Assembly (NCBI GenBank): GCA_041392805.1
Contig: JAWKLJ010000002.1
Span: 256,001 to 320,000, forward strand
Source of the DNA: Saprospiraceae bacterium
GTDB taxonomy: Bacteria; Bacteroidota; Bacteroidia; Chitinophagales; Saprospiraceae
Direction: 5' to 3'
DNA length: 64,000 bases
The notes under the pieces were generated by a model. It saw only the letters and a program-made list of their open reading frames with translations, was not told where the DNA came from and did no database searches. Below, piece after piece: positions 1-8,308 of this stretch; within the stretch, counting starts at the first letter, position 1; each line of letters opens with the position of its first letter. Both the position numbers and the translations under genes were made by a program.

Positions 1-63
1 ATTATTACACCACAATTGGATCAATTTTTTCAATTGTTGGAAACGCCACCTATTGCCGATTAA
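1..63 (+). CDS. 3' end of an unidentified gene (partial)
   Basis: Frame 1 is open from the window edge and ends at a TAA at 61-63, giving a 20-residue C-terminus (IITPQLDQFFQLLETPPIAD). The composition is protein-like, but the piece is too short to assign to a family. It converges on the minus-strand gene that ends at 96. No clear terminator hairpin lies in the 32-bp gap. Confidence 0.45.
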   Translation: MITPQLDQFFQLLETPPIAD

Positions 64-95
64 ACAATCTTATTGCAGGCGATATTATGGTCGCC

Positions 96-770
96 CTACA
101 ATTCCGACAGCCCCACTTTGATTGTCTCCTCCACCAAAGGCAGTAGATAGCCAATGAGCATATCTCTGTGATGCCAATCGAGTTTATCGAATTGCTCGAT
201 AATAATAGACCAAGGTTCATCAAAGTCGGAGGGTTTTAATGGGTTTTCTGCTTTAACCGTTTGGTTGATGGTTTTAATTTTTTCACCATCGGCATCATGG
301 AGCACAATGCGAATGTCGCCTATCGGCCGAAAGCCCAAGAGGCCACCAATCAACGGTTTGGTACAGTTGATCGTGATATTTAAGAAAAAATCAGCAATGC
401 CATTGTTGTTTTTTTTGATGGGTGTTTTAGGGGTAAGTGGATTAGGATAGCCATTTTCATTCATCCTGGTCAATTTTTCGGATGCTTCTAAGGGGAGTAA
501 TTGAATGCCTCTATCTTTCAATTTAGCCAAAAGCACTTCAAATACCTCGTCTTGATACCATTTTTGAAGGCGATTATCTAACCTCCGAACCAAGGCTCTT
601 TCTGCTTCAGTCGTCGGCGTATAGCTGTCTAGCCCATTGAGTAAATCCTGTTCAATATTGCCATCGTATCTAATAAGGGCAACACGAGATTGGCTTAGGT
701 CCTGGCCTAATAATTGGCTTTGGCCATACCAAAGGAAAACAAGTAGCGTAAATAAGTTGATTTTTTTCAT
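96..770 (-). CDS. secreted protein of unknown function
   Basis: 224 residues, ATG start. The first ~22 residues are a Sec signal peptide (Lys-rich start, hydrophobic core, cleavage near LLGQ), so the product is exported to the periplasm or outer membrane. The mature part is rich in charged residues, with no membrane segments and no motif I recognise. It contains FLNITINCTKP, an IRIVLHDADGE stretch and a helical C-terminus. It has no lipobox and no T9SS sorting tail. It is probably monocistronic, converging with the gene fragment at the window edge. I cannot name a function. Confidence 0.8.
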   Translation of the reverse strand: MKKINLFTLLVFLWYGQSQLLGQDLSQSRVALIRYDGNIEQDLLNGLDSYTPTTEAERALVRRLDNRLQKWYQDEVFEVLLAKLKDRGIQLLPLEASEKLTRMNENGYPNPLTPKTPIKKNNNGIADFFLNITINCTKPLIGGLLGFRPIGDIRIVLHDADGEKIKTINQTVKAENPLKPSDFDEPWSIIIEQFDKLDWHHRDMLIGYLLPLVEETIKVGLSEL

Positions 771-819
771 AAGTTGATTTATTAGTTTGTCGATTGTAAA
801 TTACTAAAAAGCCCGCCTC

Positions 820-868
820 AGACATCAGAAGTTTTGCAAGGTGCATCCTGGATAAACTGCTGATGTCT
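820..868. terminator. weak hairpin between two minus-strand genes
   Basis: The 9-bp arms AGACATCAG and CTGATGTCT are perfect complements around a ~31-nt loop, just beyond the stop of the NUDIX gene at 871. The loop is long and there is no strong T-run, so this is a candidate terminator only. Confidence 0.3.
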
Positions 869-870
869 TG

Positions 871-1413
871 TCATAAGCCAAAATACAGCAGGAGGGCATT
901 GACGGTATGGGGATGCTGAAAGTAACCTTTCGATAACTGGCTTTTGACGGTTTCAATAGGCATCTGAACCAAATCAATTGCTTCCCCGTCATCTAAGGAT
1001 AATTCATGGGTTTTCTCGACCCCTTTGGCCACCCAATGGTGAATATAACTATCCATAAAAACCGGATTAGAGGGGATTTTGCCCAAATATCGCCATTCCC
1101 CTCCTGTGTGGCCCGTTTCCTCTTCTAATTCCCGCTGTGCCGCCGGGGAATGATCTTCGCCAGGGTCCACGATTCCTCCCGGAAGCTCCAGGGTATATTC
1201 ACCAATCCCAAATCGATACTGGCGAACAAAAAGTATGTCTCCATTTGTGGTGATGGGAACCACATTGACGGAGTCTGGAGAAACCAAAACAATCATTCGC
1301 TCGGTCTTTCCGTTCCTCGGATTGCGCATATAGTCAAAACGAGCTCGAAAAAGTTTTAAATCTGGACCATCTTCAAATTGAACCCTTTCCCAGTTACTTT
1401 TATTATTGTTCAT
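871..1413 (-). CDS. NUDIX hydrolase, ADP-ribose pyrophosphatase type
   Basis: About 180 residues from the ATG at 1413. An in-frame ATG at 1428 and a 209-residue reading from 1500 are possible, but the extra N-terminus is Lys-rich and unlike the family. The Nudix box is complete: GGIVDPGE, seven residues, then RELEEETG, which supplies the Mg2+-binding Glu residues. The preceding VRQYRFGIGEYTLELPGG is typical of ADP-ribose/NDP-sugar pyrophosphatases, which hydrolyse nucleoside-diphosphate sugars to NMP and sugar phosphate. It is presumably cytosolic. Family assignment is firm; the substrate is inferred from this sub-pattern only. Confidence 0.88.
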   Translation of the reverse strand: MNNNKSNWERVQFEDGPDLKLFRARFDYMRNPRNGKTERMIVLVSPDSVNVVPITTNGDILFVRQYRFGIGEYTLELPGGIVDPGEDHSPAAQRELEEETGHTGGEWRYLGKIPSNPVFMDSYIHHWVAKGVEKTHELSLDDGEAIDLVQMPIETVKSQLSKGYFQHPHTVNALLLYFGL

Positions 1414-1969
1414 ATAATTGATAATCATTTGCTTATGTTTTTTTTTGTCACTTATTAAATCCTTTTGGGGATTATCCAAGATAGCAAAAAAGAGGACCAT
1501 TTGATAGACAAAAAAAGGAGATGCAACCTTTGTAAAGTTTTTTCTAAAATTTTTTCGTATTTTTTTTTAAAAAATGTGACATATTTATATCTTTGCATCA
1601 TAAGAATGAAACAAACACTAAAATTATTCTTACCCCCCCTTTCCCAATAGCAAACATTTTTAAGCGTTTTTTGCGCTTTTTTTACTTGGCTGCGTCATGT
1701 ACGCTGCTCATCACATGGTTTTCACTAAGAACAACATTTAAGGTCCTAAGCTAAAAGATAAACTATTGACACTCCTTGAAAAAGAGTTGACTTTAGGCTT
1801 ATCTTAGGAATACATCAGCATGATTTTTCAATGCAGATTGATGATTTTGTAACACTTGAGTTACGCCATTATTCAATCCACCATTGCTTCAGTCATATCG
1901 GGTATATTCCTTTTTAGCTTGGGACCTTATGCTATTTAAACAACACTGAAGTTTTAGAACAACACTAAC
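1414..1969. other. intergenic region between divergent genes
   Basis: No convincing protein gene. On the plus strand there is a Bacteroidota-type -7 box TATCTTTG (1588-1595), a 14-codon ORF (1606-1650, MKQTLKLFLPPLSQ), and a small hairpin AAGCG/CGCTT followed by a T-run (about 1661-1685). Together these could form a short transcript (see findings). The rest is AT-rich 5' region of the next gene. Confidence 0.4.
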
Positions 1970-2944
1970 ATGAACAAATTTACCACTTTTCTAATGGTGG
2001 CAGTACTTCTTATTGCCAATAATGTACATTCCCAATGTATTTTACGAACGGGATCCTATACGGAGAACGAAGTAAGAAATTGTTTATCGGGTAATAAAAC
2101 CCTCATCATCCCAGATAATGAATTGGTCGCATTGAATGGATCTTGGGACTTAAGGCCCTTAGGGCCTATCACCGTAGTTATACAAGGTAGAGGAGGATGC
2201 TTGATTTTTAGCGGTTATGGCAGTAATGCAGAGAAACTGAAACTGGCAGAAGGTTCTAGTATCTCTATCCCCGAAGGAGGAAATAACCCCTACGCCCTTA
2301 ATGGCACTGGTTCGGAGGACCAAGTCAGGATTAAAATAGGAGATACCAGGTATAAAGAAAGAGATTTTGAGGATTTAATTAATGGATTTGGTGTAAGTGC
2401 CGTATTGCCTATTGAATTAGCCTATTTTAAGGCTTATACAAAAGCTTATTCCATTCAGCTAGATTGGAAAACAGAAGTTGAGATTAACAATGCTTACTTC
2501 GAAGTAATGTATAGTACGAATGGCAAGGATTTTAAAACCATTGCCAAAATTGAAGGTGCTGGGACCAGTGCAACAGCAGTTGTTTACGCTTTCCAACATC
2601 AAAATCCCGTCCTGGGGAATAACTATTACCGTCTTAAACAAACAGATTTTGATGGTACCTATGATTATACAGCTATAAGAACGGTTCAGTGGGAGGAGAA
2701 AGGGGCATCCATTGTAAAAGTTTACCCCAATCCGGTTCAGGAAAGTTTTAGCATCAATACCCATGATGGTGAAAAGCCTTCACAGGTACAATTGCTAAAC
2801 CTATTAGGACAGGTCATTCCTACCCATTGGTCACCCCAGGATGGGCGCTATGTTCTACCCGCCTCCTTAAGCCGTGGCAGCTATGTGTTGAAAATGGAGA
2901 TAGGAGGGCAGCACTACACAGAACGCGTATTCATTCAGAAATAA
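1970..2944 (+). CDS. T9SS-sorted secreted protein (paralogue of the gene at 4214)
   Basis: 324 residues. Signal peptide at about 1-21 (ending VHSQ). The N-terminal ~140 residues form a short beta-rich domain with Cys at the start of the mature protein. From about residue 150 there is a module seen in many Bacteroidota cell-surface proteins (LPIELAYFKAY...LDWKTEVEINNAYFEV...YYRLKQTDFDGTY). The last ~75 residues are a type A T9SS sorting domain with YPNPVQ, QLLNLLGQ and a final VFIQK strand. The protein is expected to cross the outer membrane by T9SS and have the tail removed. It closely resembles the 319-residue protein at 4214, so the two are tandem duplicates. The function of the N-terminal domain is unknown. 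Confidence 0.88.
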   Translation: MNKFTTFLMVAVLLIANNVHSQCILRTGSYTENEVRNCLSGNKTLIIPDNELVALNGSWDLRPLGPITVVIQGRGGCLIFSGYGSNAEKLKLAEGSSISIPEGGNNPYALNGTGSEDQVRIKIGDTRYKERDFEDLINGFGVSAVLPIELAYFKAYTKAYSIQLDWKTEVEINNAYFEVMYSTNGKDFKTIAKIEGAGTSATAVVYAFQHQNPVLGNNYYRLKQTDFDGTYDYTAIRTVQWEEKGASIVKVYPNPVQESFSINTHDGEKPSQVQLLNLLGQVIPTHWSPQDGRYVLPASLSRGSYVLKMEIGGQHYTERVFIQK

Positions 2945-3337
2945 TAATAAGGGAGACCTAAAGCATAGGAAATAGGTATTTCAATATGATTGCCTATTCC
3001 TTTTCTCTCTTTTGAAAAGATAATTATAAGGGGGACATTAAACTAGGGAAATAGGTGTATCAAAGTGATGACCTATTCCCTTTTTTCCTCCGCTTGAAAA
3101 GATAATTATAAGGGGGACATTAAACTAGGGAAATAGGTATGTCAAAGTGATGACCTATTCCCTTTTTTCCTCCGCTTGAAAAGATAATTATAAGGGGGAC
3201 ATTAAACTAGGGAAATAGGTATGTCAAAGTGATGACCTATTCCCTTTTTTCCCTTCTTGAAAAGATAATTATAAGGGGGACATTAAACTAGGGAAATAGG
3301 TATGTCAAAGGATGACCTATTCCCTTTTTTCCCTTTG
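2944..3337 (+). repeat. five-copy tandem array of terminator-like hairpins
   Basis: One degenerate copy (about 2944-3013, beginning at the stop of the upstream gene) is followed by four near-identical copies starting at 3014, 3096, 3178 and 3259 (period 82, 82, 81 bp). Each copy holds an inverted repeat, GGGAAATAGGT against ACCTATTCCC (one A bulge), then TTTTTT. Each is therefore shaped like a Rho-independent terminator. The array lies directly 3' of a T9SS cargo gene. Confidence 0.85.
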
Positions 3338-4213
3338 TCATAATGCAGAAAATTGGACTTAGTGTATGACGGAAATAAATGCTACCACTTTTTTCAGAGA
3401 TTCGCGAATATTTTCACACAACTTCCTTTGTGTCAGTTGCTTTGAAAATTTTAGCGAATCAAAAGTTGTATCATTTATTTTTCTTCCGTCTATTATAGTC
3501 TGCCTTCAAACATGGTCAATGGTCTTCATTTTTTACAACAGCACAATTGAACAACAAGACAAATGCGTAAGAAACGTCTCGTCATACGCAGAAAAAGCTA
3601 ATTATTAAGGGGAATTTATTTGAATGGAGTTCGCAAAAAAGTTGTGGACTCCTTTTTTATGTGGTTCTCTGACAATTTTTGTGGTCAAGTGAAAGTGAAA
3701 GACTAAGGTGACCATCCGCGTGCGCCGAAGCTTTAGCAGAGGAGCAAGGAAGCTGTGCCTTTTACTTTCACTTGACTCCAGAACACAAAAATTGTCAGAG
3801 AAAGTTTTATGTTCGCAAAAGGAGTATACACTTGTGTTAAAAAATATAAATGTAAAATAAAGACAGTGAAGGGAGTAGGTAGAATAGATGAATTGATTAA
3901 TCTAAACTGTTGATATTTAGGGGTTAATAATAGGAAAGTACATTGTTTTTGGTTAACTTTATGTCCATATTACCCCCATTTAGTATTTCAGAATTAATAA
4001 CTTCCCTCTTCGCAAAAAGCATTATGTTCCCTTTCATTTATTATTGCTTCGAATAGAAATAAGGAGATAAGTATCAGGGCTTTGACTCATGTTGCTTTTT
4101 ACTTACTTCGAATTATTCTGCTGTATTTGTAAGGAAATTTATTTACAAAGGTATTCTCTTTTTCTTATTTCCTATGAATTTAGAAAATTAAACAACACAT
4201 CATAAACACTAAA
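3338..4213. other. long non-coding spacer between two T9SS cargo genes
   Basis: Apart from the palindromic element at 3665-3802, I see no gene-like reading frame. An 80-codon open frame at 3366-3608 has no homology that I recognise and an atypical composition. The 300 bp before 4214 are AT-rich and probably hold that gene's promoter. Confidence 0.6.
3665..3802. repeat. 138-bp palindromic (MITE-like) element
   Basis: The ends TTCTCTGACAATTTTTGTG (3665-3683) and CACAAAAATTGTCAGAGAA (3784-3802) are perfect inverted repeats. Inside them lies a second pair, GTCAAGTGAAAGT and ACTTTCACTTGAC. A shortened relative with the same TTCTCTGAC ends is at 30480-30535. No coding content. Confidence 0.75.
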
Positions 4214-5173
4214 ATGAACAACATGAATTTGAAAACTACATTTATTGCTTTTCTTTTGGTATTCAGTAGTATTAGCCTTTCGGCCCAGTGCGGGTCTATT
4301 GTAGGAACTTGTCCGAGTTCTGTGACTACTGTTCAACAACTAACCAATTGTGTTTTAGGGGGGGCAACCTCGATTAGTATTAGCTCAGATTTGACCATTC
4401 CCTGCGATTACGACTTATCGGGTATTTCGATAACGTTGACTGCAAATACAGATATTCGGTTTACGGGAAATATATTGCTGAGTAACACCACTTCCTTTCC
4501 AATTAATCCAGCAAGTTCATCGCTTCAGATTGGAGGAATTCTCTTCACTAAAAATGGTGACCCTAGTTATGCGGACTTAAATGCAGCCTTAGCCCTCATT
4601 CCTAACGGTACGACGATTAGTGTTGCCGCATTATTGGCACTTCTCCCCGTTGAGTTCATTTCCTTTACCGGAAAGGCTGAAAAAGGCAATGCTATGTTGC
4701 ATTGGGCGACGGCCACAGAGTCCAACAATAAGCAATTTGAGGTGGAGCATAGCTTGGATGGGAAGCAGTTTAAAACAATCGAGATCATTCCTGGCGGAGG
4801 CACCAGCTTTGAAAGATTGGATTACGCTTTTGAACATAAGGCGGTGTCGTCTGGCCTTAACTACTATCGTTTACGACAAGTCGATTATGATGGAACTTAT
4901 GCTTATTCAGATGTGATCTCCATTCAATTTTCAAGAAGAAAGGTAGACGTCAATGTGTTTCCTAACCCTAATAAAGGGGCATTTACGATAATCACTGAAT
5001 CAGGCGTGGCACCCACGCAAGTACAGTTATATAATATGTTGGGACAGGAGTTTCAATTGGTGTCAAATGAAGCCGGTGATTACGCCTTACCTCAGCGGGT
5101 GCAGGGGGGTACTTATATCTTGAAATTACAAATAGAGGGAGCTACCCATTTTGAGCGATTGCTCATTCAGTAG
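4214..5173 (+). CDS. T9SS-sorted secreted protein (paralogue of the gene at 1970)
   Basis: 319 residues. Signal peptide at about 1-24 (ending SLSAQ); an ATG three codons downstream (4223) is an alternative start. The N-terminal domain has Cys residues early in the mature part and a beta-rich pattern. From about residue 145 the LLPVEFISFTGKAE...LHWATATESNNKQFEVEHS module matches the upstream paralogue. It ends in a type A T9SS sorting domain (FPNPNKGAF, QLYNMLGQ, RLLIQ). It is presumably a cell-surface or released protein. The N-terminal domains of the two paralogues have diverged much more than their C-terminal halves, as expected when cargo heads are swapped or evolve fast. Confidence 0.88.
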   Translation: MNNMNLKTTFIAFLLVFSSISLSAQCGSIVGTCPSSVTTVQQLTNCVLGGATSISISSDLTIPCDYDLSGISITLTANTDIRFTGNILLSNTTSFPINPASSSLQIGGILFTKNGDPSYADLNAALALIPNGTTISVAALLALLPVEFISFTGKAEKGNAMLHWATATESNNKQFEVEHSLDGKQFKTIEIIPGGGTSFERLDYAFEHKAVSSGLNYYRLRQVDYDGTYAYSDVISIQFSRRKVDVNVFPNPNKGAFTIITESGVAPTQVQLYNMLGQEFQLVSNEAGDYALPQRVQGGTYILKLQIEGATHFERLLIQ

Positions 5174-5179
5174 CAGGCC

Positions 5180-5232
5180 AAACTTCAGCAGTTTACCTCA
5201 GTTATTACCGGGGCAAACTGCTGAAGTTTTAA
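5180..5232. terminator. strong hairpin between convergent genes
   Basis: The arms AAACTTCAGCAGTTT (5180-5194) and AAACTGCTGAAGTTT (5215-5229) are a perfect 15-bp stem, followed by a T on the plus strand. It sits between a plus-strand stop at 5173 and a minus-strand stop at 5236, so it could end both transcripts. Confidence 0.75.
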
Positions 5233-5235
5233 ATT

Positions 5236-6372
5236 CTATTCCTCATCAATGATGGCGTCATCGATAATCTCATCGCCATCACCATCCAAATCTTCGAATC
5301 CAGCAACCTTTCCATCAGACTTTTTAGCCTTGAAGGAAGGATCTTTTTCAATTTTCATATCCTCATCCTCAAAAATGGACTTGGATTTTTTCTCTCCTTT
5401 CATTTGATAATCGCCATCGGCAAAGCGTTGGGCTTTTTCAAAGAAGCTACCATGACCGCCAAAAAGGCTATCACCAGTCCCCTTCGCTTTTTCCTTGATG
5501 CTGTCAGCCGAATCTTTGGCTTTTTCGGCAGCTTGGTCACCGAGATCTTGGGCCTTTTTAATGACGCTATCCATGTCTTCTGCCGCTGCTTTTTGGGCTT
5601 TTTCAACTAGGCCCTCCGCTTTATCAAATAGTTTACCACCAAGTTCCTTGGCTTTTTCGAAAGCATTTCCGCCTTTTTCGAGGATGGAACTACCCAAATC
5701 TTCCGCTACGTCCATGACTTTTCCTCCTACTTTTTCCGATTTGTCCCATATTTTACCGCCTATGTCTTCTGCCACATCCATGACTTTACCCCCTACTTTT
5801 TCAGCTGTTCCCATGACTTTTCCTCCAACGTCCTCTGCTGTATCCATGACCTTTCCGCGAACGCCACTGGTTTTATCCATGAATTCATCGCCAAGGTGCT
5901 TTAGGGTTTCTCCAGCCTTCTTAGCAGCACCTTTAATGGTATCTCCTGTTTTTTCAGCTGTTCCGAGGATGGTTTCCGTGGCATCTTCTTCCACCTCATC
6001 GGCCGTTGTTTCTACGTTATCCGCAACTTCCTCAGCGTCATCCATCAAATCGTGGGTTTTTTCCTTTACTTTATGTCCAATATCTTCCGCTATTCCCTTG
6101 GCTTTACCTACTGCGGCCTCTGCCTCTTCCCATATTTTGGATGCAATATCTTCCACTGAGTCTTTTGCTTTTTCTACGAAGTCTCCGGCTTTATCCAATG
6201 CTGCACTACCTACTTCTTCGACTGTATCTTTTGCTTTATGAAACATTTCACCTGATTTTTCGGCCAAATCATGAGCGGTCTCTTTTCCCTTTTCCATTGC
6301 TTTATCAGCAGCAGACTTGCTAACCGCCTTGGCACCGAACATTAGCTTTTTGAGATCATTAATTATTCCCAT
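5236..6372 (-). CDS. LEA-like amphipathic helical repeat protein
   Basis: 378 residues, ATG start, no signal peptide and no hydrophobic segment. About residues 20-310 consist of degenerate 11-residue-type repeats dominated by Ala, Lys, Glu, Asp and Gly, such as KVMDTAEDVGG, KVMGTAEKVGG, KVMDVAEDIGG and KAKDSADSIKEKAK. The C-terminus is very acidic (EDLDGDGDEIIDDAIIDEE). This pattern is like group 3 LEA proteins and apolipoprotein-like or YtxH-like stress proteins. These are disordered in solution and form amphipathic helices on drying or at membranes. A role in desiccation or osmotic stress is inference. The strand opposite is also open because of the codon bias of the repeats and is not a gene. 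Confidence 0.82.
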   Translation of the reverse strand: MGIINDLKKLMFGAKAVSKSAADKAMEKGKETAHDLAEKSGEMFHKAKDTVEEVGSAALDKAGDFVEKAKDSVEDIASKIWEEAEAAVGKAKGIAEDIGHKVKEKTHDLMDDAEEVADNVETTADEVEEDATETILGTAEKTGDTIKGAAKKAGETLKHLGDEFMDKTSGVRGKVMDTAEDVGGKVMGTAEKVGGKVMDVAEDIGGKIWDKSEKVGGKVMDVAEDLGSSILEKGGNAFEKAKELGGKLFDKAEGLVEKAQKAAAEDMDSVIKKAQDLGDQAAEKAKDSADSIKEKAKGTGDSLFGGHGSFFEKAQRFADGDYQMKGEKKSKSIFEDEDMKIEKDPSFKAKKSDGKVAGFEDLDGDGDEIIDDAIIDEE

Positions 6373-6568
6373 GGTTTAAAAATTTGATTTTGTTAAAAAT
6401 TTGGGCAAAAAATTACTCCTTCTTTTACATAGCAAGGAACATAATTTTTGGCAAAGAATCAACTTTTTTAGATAGACCATGCATAACAGGATAAAATATC
6501 AGGAAATTCGACCAGAAGGAGCGCTACAGTAATTATTTCTACTGCTATTGGCTCCAATTCATCCCAAT

Positions 6569-7972
6569 TCATCCCAATTGCCCCAATAGCCAAACTTTTT
6601 CCGCCACATTTTTTGTCTCCTCAATCTCAGTTTTTAGCCGCTGCAACTGATCGGGACTATACTGATCGGATTGTAAAAGACGTCGGGTGAATTTTATGAA
6701 ATTGAGGTATAATTCCCGGTGATAACCGAGTTCTTTTTTTCGATAAATATAGTTTTGGAAGCTATCCAACAAAGAATAAAGTGGCTCCAGTTGCCCCTGG
6801 TCAAAATAGATGCGAACCAACATTCTGCGCGCATTTAGGTTGTTTAAAACATCATCAGTCCCAACTTTTTGTAGCAAACACATAGCCTCGGTATAGTCTT
6901 TTCGCTTATAATGAAGCAATGCCAGGTTAAAACAATAGGTACTTTCCCTAAATGTTTTGTCTAGAAAAGGCTTGTATTGTTCAATAAAGTTAGCCACCCA
7001 ATCGTAGGCTTCAATTCCCAAACCCAACGCAACAATGTTTTTATAATTGAATCGAGAAAGCAGGCCATACTCAAAAAAAACATTTTGGGCCAGCCCCTCT
7101 TGGTAAAGTTCAAAGGCTTCCCGATTAAAAAAGCCTTCCCTGGCATTTAGGCGCTTGATGCAATAATTTAGCGCAAAAGTGTAAATGTCCTGTAAATCCC
7201 TGGTTGGAAATTGGTGATGGTGCTTTTTTATCAAACTCCGGAGGGTTGTGAAATAAGGAAGCGCATCTTCTTCCAACAGTAATTTCAAACAATGGTAATA
7301 AATGAGTACTGCGGGGCTTTCAAAATAGGTTTTGTTTTCCAATTGTTGCATGACAGCGTCTAGCAAATCTGGTACAAAGTGAGACTGGTTGACACGCTGA
7401 TGGGTGAGGGCCAGCGCCGCGTGTTTGAGCTTATTGGCAATAAAAAATTGGTCTAATTGATGGGAGCTAGCAGCCAAACCTAGCGGTGCACCTCTGCTCT
7501 GAGTAGATTTAAACAAATACCATTCTTGTTGCAGTTGGAACTGTTGCAAATGGTATTCCTGGTGTCGAAAAGTTTGATTCTCCAAATTTTCCAGTGCGGT
7601 CGCATAGGCTTTGTCAAACAATCGATTTGCACCTTTTTTTCGGATAGCTTGCAAATTGGCTTTTTGAGCAAGAAAGGAATCTGCTGTGAAGGTCTGATAA
7701 GCAAGAAAGTTTTCAATCACTTTGAACAAAAAAGACATTGTATACCTGATTTTTTTTTCATCGAAAGCCTCGTCAGGAAAGAGATGCCGATAGATGTTTT
7801 CTTTTTCCAAGCTAATACGTTGGCCGTTTTTTACATATCGAGATAGGTATTCGAAGAGTTGAATTACATCTTCTCGTTGATTATGAAAAGGTGAATTGAC
7901 AAATTTTCGCAACTCCCGCACTTCCTTTTTATCTAAACATAGGAATATTTCTAATAAACGACTATCTTTCAT
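6569..7972 (-). CDS. helical protein of unknown function
   Basis: 467 residues from the ATG at 7972; a TTG four codons upstream is less likely. It begins MKDSRLLEIFLCLDKKEVRELRKFV with no signal peptide or membrane span. It appears all-helical, with alternating aromatic and charged segments, and the C-terminal half (about 300-460) resembles TPR-like helix pairs (YCFNLALLHYKRKDYTEAMCLL). I recognise no catalytic motif and assign no named family. It stands alone between the LEA-like gene and a divergent small gene. A scaffold role is conceivable but unproven. Confidence 0.75.
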   Translation of the reverse strand: MKDSRLLEIFLCLDKKEVRELRKFVNSPFHNQREDVIQLFEYLSRYVKNGQRISLEKENIYRHLFPDEAFDEKKIRYTMSFLFKVIENFLAYQTFTADSFLAQKANLQAIRKKGANRLFDKAYATALENLENQTFRHQEYHLQQFQLQQEWYLFKSTQSRGAPLGLAASSHQLDQFFIANKLKHAALALTHQRVNQSHFVPDLLDAVMQQLENKTYFESPAVLIYYHCLKLLLEEDALPYFTTLRSLIKKHHHQFPTRDLQDIYTFALNYCIKRLNAREGFFNREAFELYQEGLAQNVFFEYGLLSRFNYKNIVALGLGIEAYDWVANFIEQYKPFLDKTFRESTYCFNLALLHYKRKDYTEAMCLLQKVGTDDVLNNLNARRMLVRIYFDQGQLEPLYSLLDSFQNYIYRKKELGYHRELYLNFIKFTRRLLQSDQYSPDQLQRLKTEIEETKNVAEKVWLLGQLG

Positions 7973-8308
7973 TTTAATTGGCAAAAAAATAATTAATAAA
8001 TTGATTTATAGTAATTTAAAAGGTAAATATCATGAAATTAGATTGACAAATCAAATAATTTGTTGTTGGTGTTCTTGATGGAAAAAGAGAAATTTATATT
8101 TTGTAAGGCCAATGTATCTTCTGGACTTCTGACATTCGCTGTTTTGAAATCGGAAATCGGAAAGGCTGAGGAGCGCAATTTACCCACTTCCGCTTTCCCA
8201 CTTCTAGCCTAGAAAACAGAGGATTTCCAAAAGTGTCAAAAGTCCAAGTATATTCCATTGGTCTTTTTTCTATAGCGACAGGTGTTTTGTAAAACGAGAA
8301 AATACTCA
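7973..8308. other. divergent intergenic region with a dispersed repeat
   Basis: Contains the AT-rich 5' flank of the minus-strand gene that starts at 7972, and the repeat copy at 8122-8246. No additional gene is seen; the short open frames here fall inside the repeat. Confidence 0.6.
8122..8246 (+). repeat. dispersed ~125-bp repeat, copy A
   Basis: Begins TGGACTTCTGAC and ends GTCAAAAGTCCA, imperfect 12-bp terminal inverted repeats. The interior contains GAGCGCAATTTACCCAC and stretches of GGAAATCGG and CCCACTTCC type. The same element recurs at 36556-36682, 38284-38415 and 55698-55805. It is non-coding and MITE-like. Orientation is arbitrarily called plus here. Confidence 0.8.

Noticed and set aside
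2944..3337. Possible CRISPR array
   Set aside because: The units are contiguous and each contains the whole hairpin; there are no variable spacers between repeats, and no cas genes are nearby.
3366..3608. 80-codon open frame between the two T9SS cargo genes
   Set aside because: No homology or domain pattern I recognise, atypical composition, AT-rich context and no neighbour on the same transcript.
5495..6241. 248-codon plus-strand frame opposite the LEA-like gene
   Set aside because: Ser/Ala-rich translation produced by the antisense of a low-complexity repeat gene.
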